Shown here piece after piece: positions 26,431-32,629 of a DNA stretch of 55,371 nt (positions are counted from its first letter, which is position 1; each line of letters opens with the position of its first letter). Below the pieces are notes generated by a model. The model saw nothing but the letters and a program-made list of their open reading frames with translations. It was not told the DNA's origin and ran no database searches. The position numbers and the translations under genes are program-made. This DNA comes from Verrucomicrobiales bacterium. Its GTDB lineage: Bacteria > Verrucomicrobiota > Verrucomicrobiia > Verrucomicrobiales > DEV007. The stretch spans positions 1 to 55,371 of the forward strand of contig JAOFXR010000015.1 in NCBI GenBank assembly GCA_028047635.1, read 5' to 3'.

Positions 26431-27240
26431 TTAAACCGACTTGGCGGCATCGACAAGCGGTTTGACGAACTCCGCGACCTTCGCGGCGACCTCGTCCGCA
26501 TCACCATATTGTTCGACAATTCTGACGATGGCACTCCCGACGACGACTCCGTCTGAAGATCGGGCTACCTCAGCCGATTGCTCGGGCGTTGAAATGCCGA
26601 ATCCGACGACGATGGGGACATTGGTATGTGCTTTGATTTCGGCGACATTTTTTTCGATTCCCTCGGCGAGACTGGTTTGGGCTCCGGTGACACCTTCGCG
26701 TGAGACGTAATAAATGAAGCCTTCGCTCGAACTGGCCAGTTCGGGAATACGCTCAGCAGGGGAGGTCGGTGCGATCAGGCGGATGTGCTTGAGGTCGCTG
26801 TTTTCGGCGAGTTCTTCATTGATCGCTGCTTCCTCAGGAGGCAGGTCGAGGAGCAAAATCCCATCTGCTCCGGCGGCCGTAGCATCGTTGTGGAAATCGG
26901 AGAATCCGTAGGTGTAAACCGGATTGAGATAAGTGAAAAGAGCGATCGGTGCTTCAGAGGTCTCGCGAAACTTCCGAATCAGCTCGAGAACCTGCCTCGT
27001 GTTGGCCCCGGCCTCAAGGGCGCGGTGGGCTGCCATTTGATTAACGATCCCGTCCGCCATCGGATCTGAGAACGGGATTCCCAGTTCGATAATGTCTGCT
27101 CCCGCCGTTTCCAGCGCATGCATGATTTCAAGCGAGCGCTCCATCGTTGGGTCGCACGCGCAGATGTAAGCGACAAAGGCGGATTTGCCCGACTCACGCA
27201 AGCGTTCAAAGCACTGATCAATTCGGTTTTCCTGACTCAT
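26431..27240 (-). CDS. trpA: Tryptophan synthase alpha subunit
   Basis: 269 residues. Catalytic E52 (IIELGIPFSDP) and D63 (PMADG) match the enterobacterial E49 and D60. The C-terminal VVVGSAIV phosphate loop is present. The usual AYITAGDP is AYICACDP here, a minor change. It cleaves indole-glycerol phosphate and passes indole to TrpB, which is not in the window. trpA heads an operon with dapF, dapA, dapB and folK. Confidence 0.95.
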   Translation of the reverse strand: MSQENRIDQCFERLRESGKSAFVAYICACDPTMERSLEIMHALETAGADIIELGIPFSDPMADGIVNQMAAHRALEAGANTRQVLELIRKFRETSEAPIALFTYLNPVYTYGFSDFHNDATAAGADGILLLDLPPEEAAINEELAENSDLKHIRLIAPTSPAERIPELASSSEGFIYYVSREGVTGAQTSLAEGIEKNVAEIKAHTNVPIVVGFGISTPEQSAEVARSSDGVVVGSAIVRIVEQYGDADEVAAKVAEFVKPLVDAAKSV

Positions 27241-27762
27241 GAAAAGATCGCATTATCGCAGCAATCGGGCATCGCGAAACCGGAAATCGAGGTATTTTTG
27301 AAGGGCGGTTCCAAAAAGGCGGGGAAGACCTGGCTGTGTTAATTGGCCGCCGACTGATGGTCCCGCTCGGGGAAGAGTAACTGGCTCTAGTAGGCTCGCT
27401 AATATCTCCACCGACAGTGAGGTCACTCCGCGAGGAATAACCATCCTTCCGATGACTCCCAACGTGCTGGCTCAGAGCAAAAAATGTCTTCGTTTGTGAA
27501 GGCCGAAAACGGCAAACTTTGCTTGTGCAAATAATTTAAAGAGACAAAACATCCAGCTATCCTTAACCAAATGATCGGACCTGTAACGAATTGTCTTTTT
27601 ATGCTGATCGTAAAATAAACAAGTAACACTGGAATTTTTTCATAAAATTGTCCTCAAGCCCTGACGTCACAGGTGGAAATCGATTGAGTCACGGTAGAAG
27701 GTTTCTTGAAATCCAGACAGGTGAGTGCCTGAAATAGGAGGGGAATCGTTCTTGAATAGACG
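27241..27762. other. Non-coding region upstream of trpA and of the cassette array
   Basis: No convincing gene is seen; short open frames here have no family resemblance or plausible composition. The region must hold the promoter for the trpA operon (minus strand) and any promoter for the cassette genes (plus strand). Base composition becomes visibly AT-rich from about 27520. A small hairpin CAGG-TGAGTG-CCTG occurs at 27718-27731. No integrase gene or remnant is recognisable where an attI-adjacent intI would be expected. Confidence 0.5.
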
Positions 27763-27786
27763 GTTAGGCTGAGAAAACTAAATACG

Positions 27787-28302
27787 ATGAAACCGTTAGC
27801 AATATTCGCTCTCTTCTTCCCTTTTGCATTATTCGCTCAAGACCGGTTGCCAAATCGAATTGAAGTTTTAACCGAAAACTATGAGAGAGCAGTGGAACGA
27901 GCGACCAACCCCATCACTCAAAAATATGCCACAGAACTCAAAAAACTTTTGCTAGAACTAACTCAAAAAGGAGATTTGGCCCAAGCCCAGCAGGTCGAGA
28001 AGAAGTTACGAACTCTCGGAGTCCTCGAAAAGACACTTGGTGACATTCTATTAAGCGAAACGTGGGAGTATTCAGCAAACGGATCGAAGTCGCAAATCGT
28101 GTTTAAGGATGATGGGACAGCTCAAATGGCTGGCGAATCGAACGGCGTTTTTCCGTGGAAGTTGGAAGACGAGTTAACTCTTACCTTATTGTATAGCGAC
28201 GGTAATTCCTGCACCTTCAAATTCCGTGATCTCGAGACTTTATCTGTCGAAGGCAAGACTAGACTTGGAGGTGCGATCCGTACCCTCAAACCAAAGGAAT
28301 AG
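27787..28302 (+). CDS. Cassette 1: exported protein with helical hairpin and beta C-terminal domain, hypothetical
   Basis: 171 residues. The signal peptide (MKPLAIFALFFPFALFA) precedes a helical hairpin (~25-80, YERAVERATNPITQKYATEL, LTQKGDLAQAQQVEKKL). The C-terminal domain (~88-168) has a lipocalin-like or beta pattern (ETWEYSANG, IVFKDDGTAQMAG, GVFPWKLEDELTLTLLY). The hairpin is the same type as in the SUMF1-like gene at 12270-12653 and is common in exported verrucomicrobial proteins. No enzymatic motif is seen. Codon use is more AT-rich than in neighbouring operons. Confidence 0.7.
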   Translation: MKPLAIFALFFPFALFAQDRLPNRIEVLTENYERAVERATNPITQKYATELKKLLLELTQKGDLAQAQQVEKKLRTLGVLEKTLGDILLSETWEYSANGSKSQIVFKDDGTAQMAGESNGVFPWKLEDELTLTLLYSDGNSCTFKFRDLETLSVEGKTRLGGAIRTLKPKE

Positions 28303-28323
28303 CGCATTCCAATTCCATGAAGA

Positions 28324-28448
28324 GCCTGACAAGACGGAGATCTCAAGGCCGATCACGCCGCGAGTTGATTGACTTTCCTGATTCGAATCTTTACCATTCA
28401 TTCGAAATCGCGCCCTCTGATCGGTCTGAGATTTTTTGAACGTTCGCT
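28324..28448 (+). repeat. attC-like site 1
   Basis: The left half GACAAGACGG...ATCTCAAGGCCGATCACG and right half TGATCGGTCTGAGAT...GAACGTTC are inverted repeats: ATCTCA pairs with TGAGAT, CCGATCA with TGATCGG, and a CGCGA block with TCGCG further in. The loop part (28365-28405) is not conserved. GTTC is at 28442-28445. It matches sites 2 and 3 in end sequences and spacing. The right box GTTCGCT departs from the usual GTTRRRY. Confidence 0.7.
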
Positions 28449-28455
28449 CTGGAAA

Positions 28456-28821
28456 ATGGCTTGGCACTGGAATGACGACACCGCCTTAACGGCAGAGAAT
28501 TTTTCGTTCGCTCCTTCCGGCGGCAGATTCAAATTAGTCATTCTCGGGCTCATTCTTCCATGCGTGATCTTGTATTTCGGTATTCGTGGCTGGATTACCC
28601 AAGAGGCTCTGTGGGTTGGCGACGGTATCGATCTTGGCGTCAGCGGGGTAACCGCTCGGGCAATTTCATTCGCGTATTCGGGGATCGGGATGCTTTTCCA
28701 TTTCCGGTGGGTGTGGGGCATACTTGGGTTCCACCGGACTTTCGAGATTGGCACGATTTTTTCTGCGTTGGGGATTATTGGAGGGATTGCTTATGGATTC
28801 TATTACGAACTTCGATACTGA
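28456..28821 (+). CDS. Cassette 2: small membrane protein, hypothetical
   Basis: 121 residues from the ATG at 28456, 10 nt after the site-1 CGTTC. A longer reading would begin inside the attC-like site. A hydrophilic N-terminus (MAWHWNDDTALTAENF) is followed by three hydrophobic segments (about 31-47, 66-85 and 94-115). No family is recognised. Confidence 0.65.
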   Translation: MAWHWNDDTALTAENFSFAPSGGRFKLVILGLILPCVILYFGIRGWITQEALWVGDGIDLGVSGVTARAISFAYSGIGMLFHFRWVWGILGFHRTFEIGTIFSALGIIGGIAYGFYYELRY

Positions 28822-28828
28822 ACATAAC

Positions 28829-28954
28829 GCTAGAACAAGCCGGCGATCGTAAGCCTGAGCACGCTTTGAGTTGGTTGATGTTACGTATTGGAATCTTTAC
28901 ACTTTCGCTTAGACGGCGCTCCGTCATCAGGCTGAGGTGCCCCAAACGTTCGCT
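28829..28954 (+). repeat. attC-like site 2
   Basis: The left half GAACAAGCCGGCGATCG...AAGCCTGAGCACGC and right half GGCGCTCCGTCATCAGGCTGAGG...AAACGTTC are homologous to sites 1 and 3. AGCCTGA pairs with TCAGGCT, and GAAC with GTTC at the ends (28833-28836 and 28948-28951). The site begins 8 bp after the cassette-2 stop codon. Confidence 0.7.
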
Positions 28955-28962
28955 GATAAAAA

Positions 28963-29595
28963 ATGGCAGGCTGCACGAATAACCGGAAAACGACACCTAA
29001 AGTTCGCAACGGACAGGTTCAAAAAAAGAATCGTCATGCACCTACGCGCCTCAACAGCTTCTCCTTTGGCTTTATAGGCAGCGGAGGTCGACTCGCTACG
29101 ACCAAGGAAGAGGTGTGGAAGTTTCTTCGACTGATCCCAGACTGGAAGCGCGTCTCATCTGACCTCGACATCATCGACTTGAACGCCGAGGTGAGTAACG
29201 AGGCCGATGGGTGGTATGAATATCCTCAACAGCCGGGAATTGTTTTGAACGCTTTCGAGGACGATTTGAGAACATTTCCGGGGCAGGATTATTTTGAGCA
29301 GCATCAGGCATTGTTCCGCCGTCTTGGAGTGGACATTCAGGAGGACGAGCACGGGTATCCAGTGTGCCAGTTCGATGAAGACTCCGCGAAAGCGTTTCAG
29401 CTACTTCACATACTACTTCATGAGCTTGGGCATCATCACTACCGTATTACTAGAGGACGCGGGCGTTTTGCTGGTGACGAGAAATATGCAGAGAACTATG
29501 CTTTGAAGATGGAACGAATGATTTGGAAACGTTATTGCGAGGTGTTCGCTTTCAGACCGCGGCACAGCAAACAAGCCGAGCCACCCAAGCCCTGA
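28963..29595 (+). CDS. Cassette 3: HExxH zinc metallopeptidase-like protein
   Basis: 210 residues from the ATG at 28963, 11 nt after the site-2 CGTTC. The zinc motif LLHELGHHHYRITR lies at about residues 150-163, with a downstream acidic DEKYAENYA that could supply the third ligand (gluzincin-like). The N-terminal ~30 residues are basic; despite an AGC near the start there is no hydrophobic segment, so it is probably cytoplasmic. Its stop codon lies inside attC-like site 3, a common arrangement in integron cassettes. The substrate is unknown. Confidence 0.7.
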   Translation: MAGCTNNRKTTPKVRNGQVQKKNRHAPTRLNSFSFGFIGSGGRLATTKEEVWKFLRLIPDWKRVSSDLDIIDLNAEVSNEADGWYEYPQQPGIVLNAFEDDLRTFPGQDYFEQHQALFRRLGVDIQEDEHGYPVCQFDEDSAKAFQLLHILLHELGHHHYRITRGRGRFAGDEKYAENYALKMERMIWKRYCEVFAFRPRHSKQAEPPKP

Positions 29596-29689
29596 CCGCG
29601 CCACGTCACAATGTCTTCTCTAATCCACGAGCTTCCTTCACAATCCACCCGCGCCCTCAAATCGGGCTGAGATTCTTCAAGCGTTCTGC
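29566..29689 (+). repeat. attC-like site 3
   Basis: The left half AAACAAGCCGAGCC...AAGCCCTGACCGCG and right half GCGCCCTCAAATCGGGCTGAGATT...AAGCGTTC are homologous to sites 1 and 2. AGCCC pairs with GGGCT; one extra T bulges in the left arm, as extrahelical bases do in attC. GTTC is at 29683-29686. It overlaps the 3' end of cassette gene 3. Confidence 0.7.
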
Positions 29690-29690
29690 G

Positions 29691-30124
29691 ATGAAATTAA
29701 AATATTGGCTCATCTTTGGATTCGGCTCGGTTCTCTCTGCATCGGGAAGCCCGATTCCGTCCCGATCGATTCGATGGAAATGCTCGATCAGTTGAAGGTT
29801 CGTATTGAGCACGAAGAGTTTGATGGCATCAGGGACGACGGACGTGACGTCGTTGTGAAACTGACTTGGAAACCAATTCAGAAAGACAAAGATTTCCCTC
29901 CCCGCTTCGATCTAATTCTGTTTCGACCGACTGAGCCGGGGGAGCGAAGCAAAAGACGAATGTGGGTGATAACCAAGCCGGACGCTGAAGGGGTGTGCGT
30001 TTCCGAGTTCGTAGTTTCCAAGTCTGAGGTGGAACATGCTCAATTAATTTTTCGCAACGGACAACATGAGGTTTACGGATTTTCCTTAGCCGAATTCTTA
30101 GAGGGGTTTCCAGATCCCGGATAG
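29691..30124 (+). CDS. Cassette 4: small protein of unknown function, probably frameshifted after its signal peptide
   Basis: The ATG at 29691, 4 nt after the site-3 CGTTC, encodes a convincing signal peptide (MKLKYWLIFGFGSVLSASGS), but this frame stops at 29795. The main open frame (to 30124) is offset by one position. It can start only at TTG 29705 or ATG 29774 and encodes MLDQLKVRIEHEEFDGIRDD...FSLAEFLEGFPDPG, about 115 residues. Joining the two frames between 29745 and 29775 would give an exported protein of about 140 residues. Alternatively the short cytoplasmic form is real. No family is recognised. Confidence 0.5.
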
Positions 30125-30162
30125 GGATTTGGAGCTAAGTCTTTCCGCAAGGCCGACGAAAG

Positions 30163-30318
30163 CGCCGAACAAGATTAAGCCCAGAACAAGAGGTTGCCGT
30201 GATCAAGCAAGGCTGCTGCCGTGAGTGGGGCGGCCATGGGCAATTCGATCCCCTTTATTTGTGCCAACCCTAGGCGTCTGTCGGGGATGGTATGTCAGTG
30301 ATGTATGAAAAACGTTGG
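30163..30318 (+). other. Possible degenerate fourth attC-like site / right edge of the array
   Basis: GAACAAG occurs twice (30167-30173 and 30183-30189) just after cassette gene 4, as at the left end of sites 1-3. An AACGTTG is found at 30311-30317. I could not find a convincing fold between the two ends, and the spacing does not equal 112 nt. The stretch otherwise holds no gene. Confidence 0.3.
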
Positions 30319-31176
30319 CTACTCCCCAAGCGCCTTAGTCACCGCGATATCAAGTTCCTCACCTCGCAAATCCGACGCGATGATTTCCCCACCTTTGCCG
30401 ACGAGAAATGAGGCTGGGAGTCGGTTGATTCCGAATCGCTGGGCGAGTTCATTGTCGTAGCCTTTGCCATCGCAATACTGCGGCCAGGTAATACCTTTAT
30501 CGGCACTGAATTTTTCGACCGCCTCGATGCTGTCGTCGAGTGAGATCCCGATCACTTCAAAGCCTTTGTCTTTGTTCTCAGCGTAGGCCTTGATGATGCC
30601 CGGAATCTCGGCAATGCAGGGCGCGCACCAGGTGGCCCAGAAGTCGACGAGGATGACTTTGCCTCCCATCGTGGTGGTGTCAATCTCGTTGCCGTTGAGA
30701 TCAGTGAAGGCGATGTCCATCCGGTCTCCAACGCCGGGGAGATAAAGTTCAGCTCCGAATTGATCGAGGATCGCAGTTACCTGGCCGGCCGAGGGGCTGT
30801 TGGCAAAGTCGGCCTTCACTCTCGCAACGAATGCTTTCGCTTTGTCTCGCTGGTCAGAGACGATCGCGGCATCGATAAGTGGTCTCACGATTTCGCCGAT
30901 GATGAGTTGAAGATTAGGTTCCTCCTCCTTTGCCTGAAGTTCGTATCGCTGAGTGAGAAGGTCGGGGACCGGCTTGAATTCTCCTACTGCGAGGTAGGCG
31001 CCGACGAGAATGGCAATCGCTTTTTCTCTGTCTTCTGCTTCTGGATTGTCAGTGAGGTAGGTCTCAATCGCTTCGATTTTTTGCTGATCAAAACGACTCG
31101 CGATCTCCGTTACATTTTCTGACAGAGCAGCGGTGGTGAGGCTTAGAGCCGCGATGAGAAGAAAAGGGGCTTTCAT
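30319..31176 (-). CDS. TlpA/ResA-like exported thioredoxin-fold protein
   Basis: 285 residues from the ATG at 31176, which opens the signal peptide (MKAPFLLIAALSLTTAALS). An upstream start 23 codons earlier is rejected. A helical N-terminal region (~20-150) precedes the redoxin domain with WATWCAPCIAEIPG (CxxC) and the later cis-Pro segment GINRLPASFLVGKGG. It is probably a periplasmic thiol-disulfide reductase. It follows the lipoprotein gene (31242-31787) on the same strand, 65 bp apart. Confidence 0.88.
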   Translation of the reverse strand: MKAPFLLIAALSLTTAALSENVTEIASRFDQQKIEAIETYLTDNPEAEDREKAIAILVGAYLAVGEFKPVPDLLTQRYELQAKEEEPNLQLIIGEIVRPLIDAAIVSDQRDKAKAFVARVKADFANSPSAGQVTAILDQFGAELYLPGVGDRMDIAFTDLNGNEIDTTTMGGKVILVDFWATWCAPCIAEIPGIIKAYAENKDKGFEVIGISLDDSIEAVEKFSADKGITWPQYCDGKGYDNELAQRFGINRLPASFLVGKGGEIIASDLRGEELDIAVTKALGE

Positions 31177-31241
31177 GGTGTTTTCTTTGGAGCTTTTGGG
31201 GAGATTCCCATCGGAAGTAGACCCCGGGGAAGGTAAAAAGT

Positions 31242-31787
31242 TCAATCTTTCGGCTTAGGAAGCGGCGCTGCGGGCTCGATAAAGCCTGATGGCGTAATGC
31301 CTGCTTCTTTAATCGGGATGAATTCATCGACGAGTCGAATTCGGGAATTGTATTGGGCAGGCGTTTCTTCTCCTGTTGATACGGTCGCCTGTATGGCCGG
31401 GATTTCGAAGGTGGTCTGAATGCCATTCGTATCGAGGATGTATGTCCCGGGCCCCTCGGTGCCGAGGAGTTCGATGGGAATTCGTGTTCTGAACGGTGGC
31501 GTTGTTCCGAGAGCGGGCAACAGTGTCGCGCCGCGAGGTGTTTGCTCGAGGACTTCGATGAAGAGGGTGTTCCCAACGCGCGACTGTTTGGGATCAACGA
31601 GCATCGCGGCGCTGCTCGTTAGCGTTCCTTTGACAGTGGCGATGGCTTCCAGACGGCCTGCGAAAAACCGGACTTCGACTTCCGCTGATTCTACGATCAC
31701 GGGAACGGGGGGCGGTGCATAGGGTTCCAGCTGGCAGGATACAGCCAGTAAACAATTGATGATCAAGATGACTCTAAAGAAATCCAC
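31242..31787 (-). CDS. Lipoprotein, hypothetical
   Basis: 181 residues. The signal sequence MDFFRVILIINCLLAVSC ends in a lipobox with Cys18. The mature part is Pro-rich at first (PYAPPPVPVIV), then beta-rich (VEVRFFAGRLEAIATVKG) with no recognised domain. It is likely outer- or inner-membrane attached. It is followed by the TlpA-like gene, probably in one transcript. Confidence 0.65.
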   Translation of the reverse strand: MDFFRVILIINCLLAVSCQLEPYAPPPVPVIVESAEVEVRFFAGRLEAIATVKGTLTSSAAMLVDPKQSRVGNTLFIEVLEQTPRGATLLPALGTTPPFRTRIPIELLGTEGPGTYILDTNGIQTTFEIPAIQATVSTGEETPAQYNSRIRLVDEFIPIKEAGITPSGFIEPAAPLPKPKD

Positions 31788-31937
31788 ACTGATTCATTAG
31801 GCTGTTTTAAAAGATAAATAAAACTGAAACTTATAGAAATTATCTGAAAATCGTGTAAAAACAGTAATACGTGCTTTCGCTCATTGATTTCCTCAGGCAA
31901 ACCTCCTAGTTTCGTTTAAGGGTGATCTTGATAGGGA

Positions 31938-31943
31938 TATACT
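31938..31943 (+). promoter_or_regulatory. Candidate -10 element upstream of brnT
   Basis: TATACT lies 43 nt before the brnT start. Seventeen bases upstream stands TTTAAG, only a weak -35. A short inverted repeat GCCGG-ACAC-CCGGC (31965-31978) between this and the ATG could be an operator for the antitoxin. These are suggestions from sequence pattern only. Confidence 0.25.
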
Positions 31944-31986
31944 ATTCAAGCAAGAGCGCCAGAACGCCGGACACCCGGCCCTCACT

Positions 31987-32265
31987 ATGGAATTCGATTG
32001 GATAGACTGTCACTTCGACCTGAAAAAGGTAACACCTAAAGAGGTGGAGGAAGTTTTTGAGGATCCTTTTTCGATTCGTCTCTTTCCCGAGAATGACAAC
32101 ACCGGGACGGACGCCCGCTATTTTGCATTGGGAAAAACCATTAATAACCGGCCTTTGTTCTCGGCCTTTTGGACCGACGGCAAACGTTATCGCGTGATTC
32201 TCTGTCGCGAGATGAATGACGATGAACTCACCTTTTACGAAAGAAAAAACGCTGAGTGGGTCTAA
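31987..32265 (+). CDS. brnT: BrnT-family toxin (type II toxin-antitoxin)
   Basis: 92 residues. It opens EFDWIDCHFDLKK, then VEEVFEDPFSIRLF, ARYFALGKTINNRPLFSAFWTDG and YRVILCREMNDDE, with an R/E-containing C-terminus. The order matches BrnT ribonuclease toxins (~90 residues, RelE-like fold). The adjacent gene encodes a ribbon-helix-helix antitoxin, completing the usual toxin-first order. It likely cleaves RNA when freed from BrnA. Confidence 0.8.
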   Translation: MEFDWIDCHFDLKKVTPKEVEEVFEDPFSIRLFPENDNTGTDARYFALGKTINNRPLFSAFWTDGKRYRVILCREMNDDELTFYERKNAEWV

Positions 32266-32316
32266 TCCTCCTGGGCACCATACCCTGTTTGATCCACCAT
32301 CTAACCCTGTTGCATT

Positions 32317-32595
32317 TTGAAAACGATCGAAAAGTGGGAAGACATTCCTGAATTTGACAGTGATAAAGAAGAAGCGGAATTCTGGACTTTCCATACTCTG
32401 GATCCCCGTCTCATGAACGCCTCCGTGCAGCGTCAGACGGTTCGGGAATCGACTACGATTACGCTCCGCTTTGATCCGCAAATGCTAAGCCGTATCAAGC
32501 GACTCGCCCGCCATCGCTATCTGAATTATCAGAGCATGATAAAGCAGTGGCTCAGTGAGCGCCTCGAAGAGGAAGTGCGAAAGCAAAACGACTAG
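32317..32595 (+). CDS. brnA: BrnA-family antitoxin, ribbon-helix-helix
   Basis: 92 residues from a TTG start at 32317; no ATG is available before the conserved part. The N-terminal half (KWEDIPEFDSDKEEAEFWTFH) binds toxin in this family. The C-terminal half ESTTITLRFDPQMLSRIKRLARHRYLNYQSMIKQWL is a CopG-like DNA-binding fold, shown here as separate pieces ITLRFD and NYQSMIKQWL. It is 51 bp after brnT and 34 bp before ligA. It probably represses its own promoter. Confidence 0.78.
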   Translation: MKTIEKWEDIPEFDSDKEEAEFWTFHTLDPRLMNASVQRQTVRESTTITLRFDPQMLSRIKRLARHRYLNYQSMIKQWLSERLEEEVRKQND

Positions 32596-32629
32596 CTTTC
32601 TCCTTTCGGGAACTTCTTATCCTGTTGCT

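Larger units (their letters stand above)
27763..30200 (+). mobile_element. Integron-like gene cassette array without integrase (CALIN-like)
   Basis: Four short codirectional genes (27787, 28456, 28963, 29691) are separated by three homologous ~125-bp elements (28324-28448, 28829-28954, 29566-29689). Each element begins with (G/A)AC-AAG and ends with CGTTC, and each folds on itself. The distance from the end of AAC (GAC in the first) to GTT is 112, 112 and 111 nt. The next gene starts 4-12 nt after each CGTTC. A canonical GTTAGGC (matching GTTRRRY) stands at 27763-27769, 17 nt before the first gene, as expected at the left edge of an array. The right edge is uncertain: AACAAG motifs at 30168 and 30184 suggest a degenerate fourth site. 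No integrase is present in the window. Confidence 0.7.

Noticed and set aside
27253-27629. Two minus-strand open frames (about 69 residues each) upstream of the cassette array, considered as an integrase remnant
   Set aside because: No tyrosine-recombinase box or integron-integrase patch is seen, and the translations have no plausible composition.
27618-27751. AACAAG at 27618 and GTTC at 27748, considered as an additional attC-like site before cassette 1
   Set aside because: The ends are 128 nt apart rather than 111-112 and the two halves do not pair; it is probably chance.
28378-28390. GATTCGAATC-like sequence resembling a tRNA T-arm
   Set aside because: No acceptor stem, anticodon arm or D-arm fits around it; it is the variable centre of attC-like site 1.
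28963-28980. MAGC at the start of cassette gene 3 considered as a lipobox
   Set aside because: There is no hydrophobic signal segment before the Cys, and the following residues are strongly basic.
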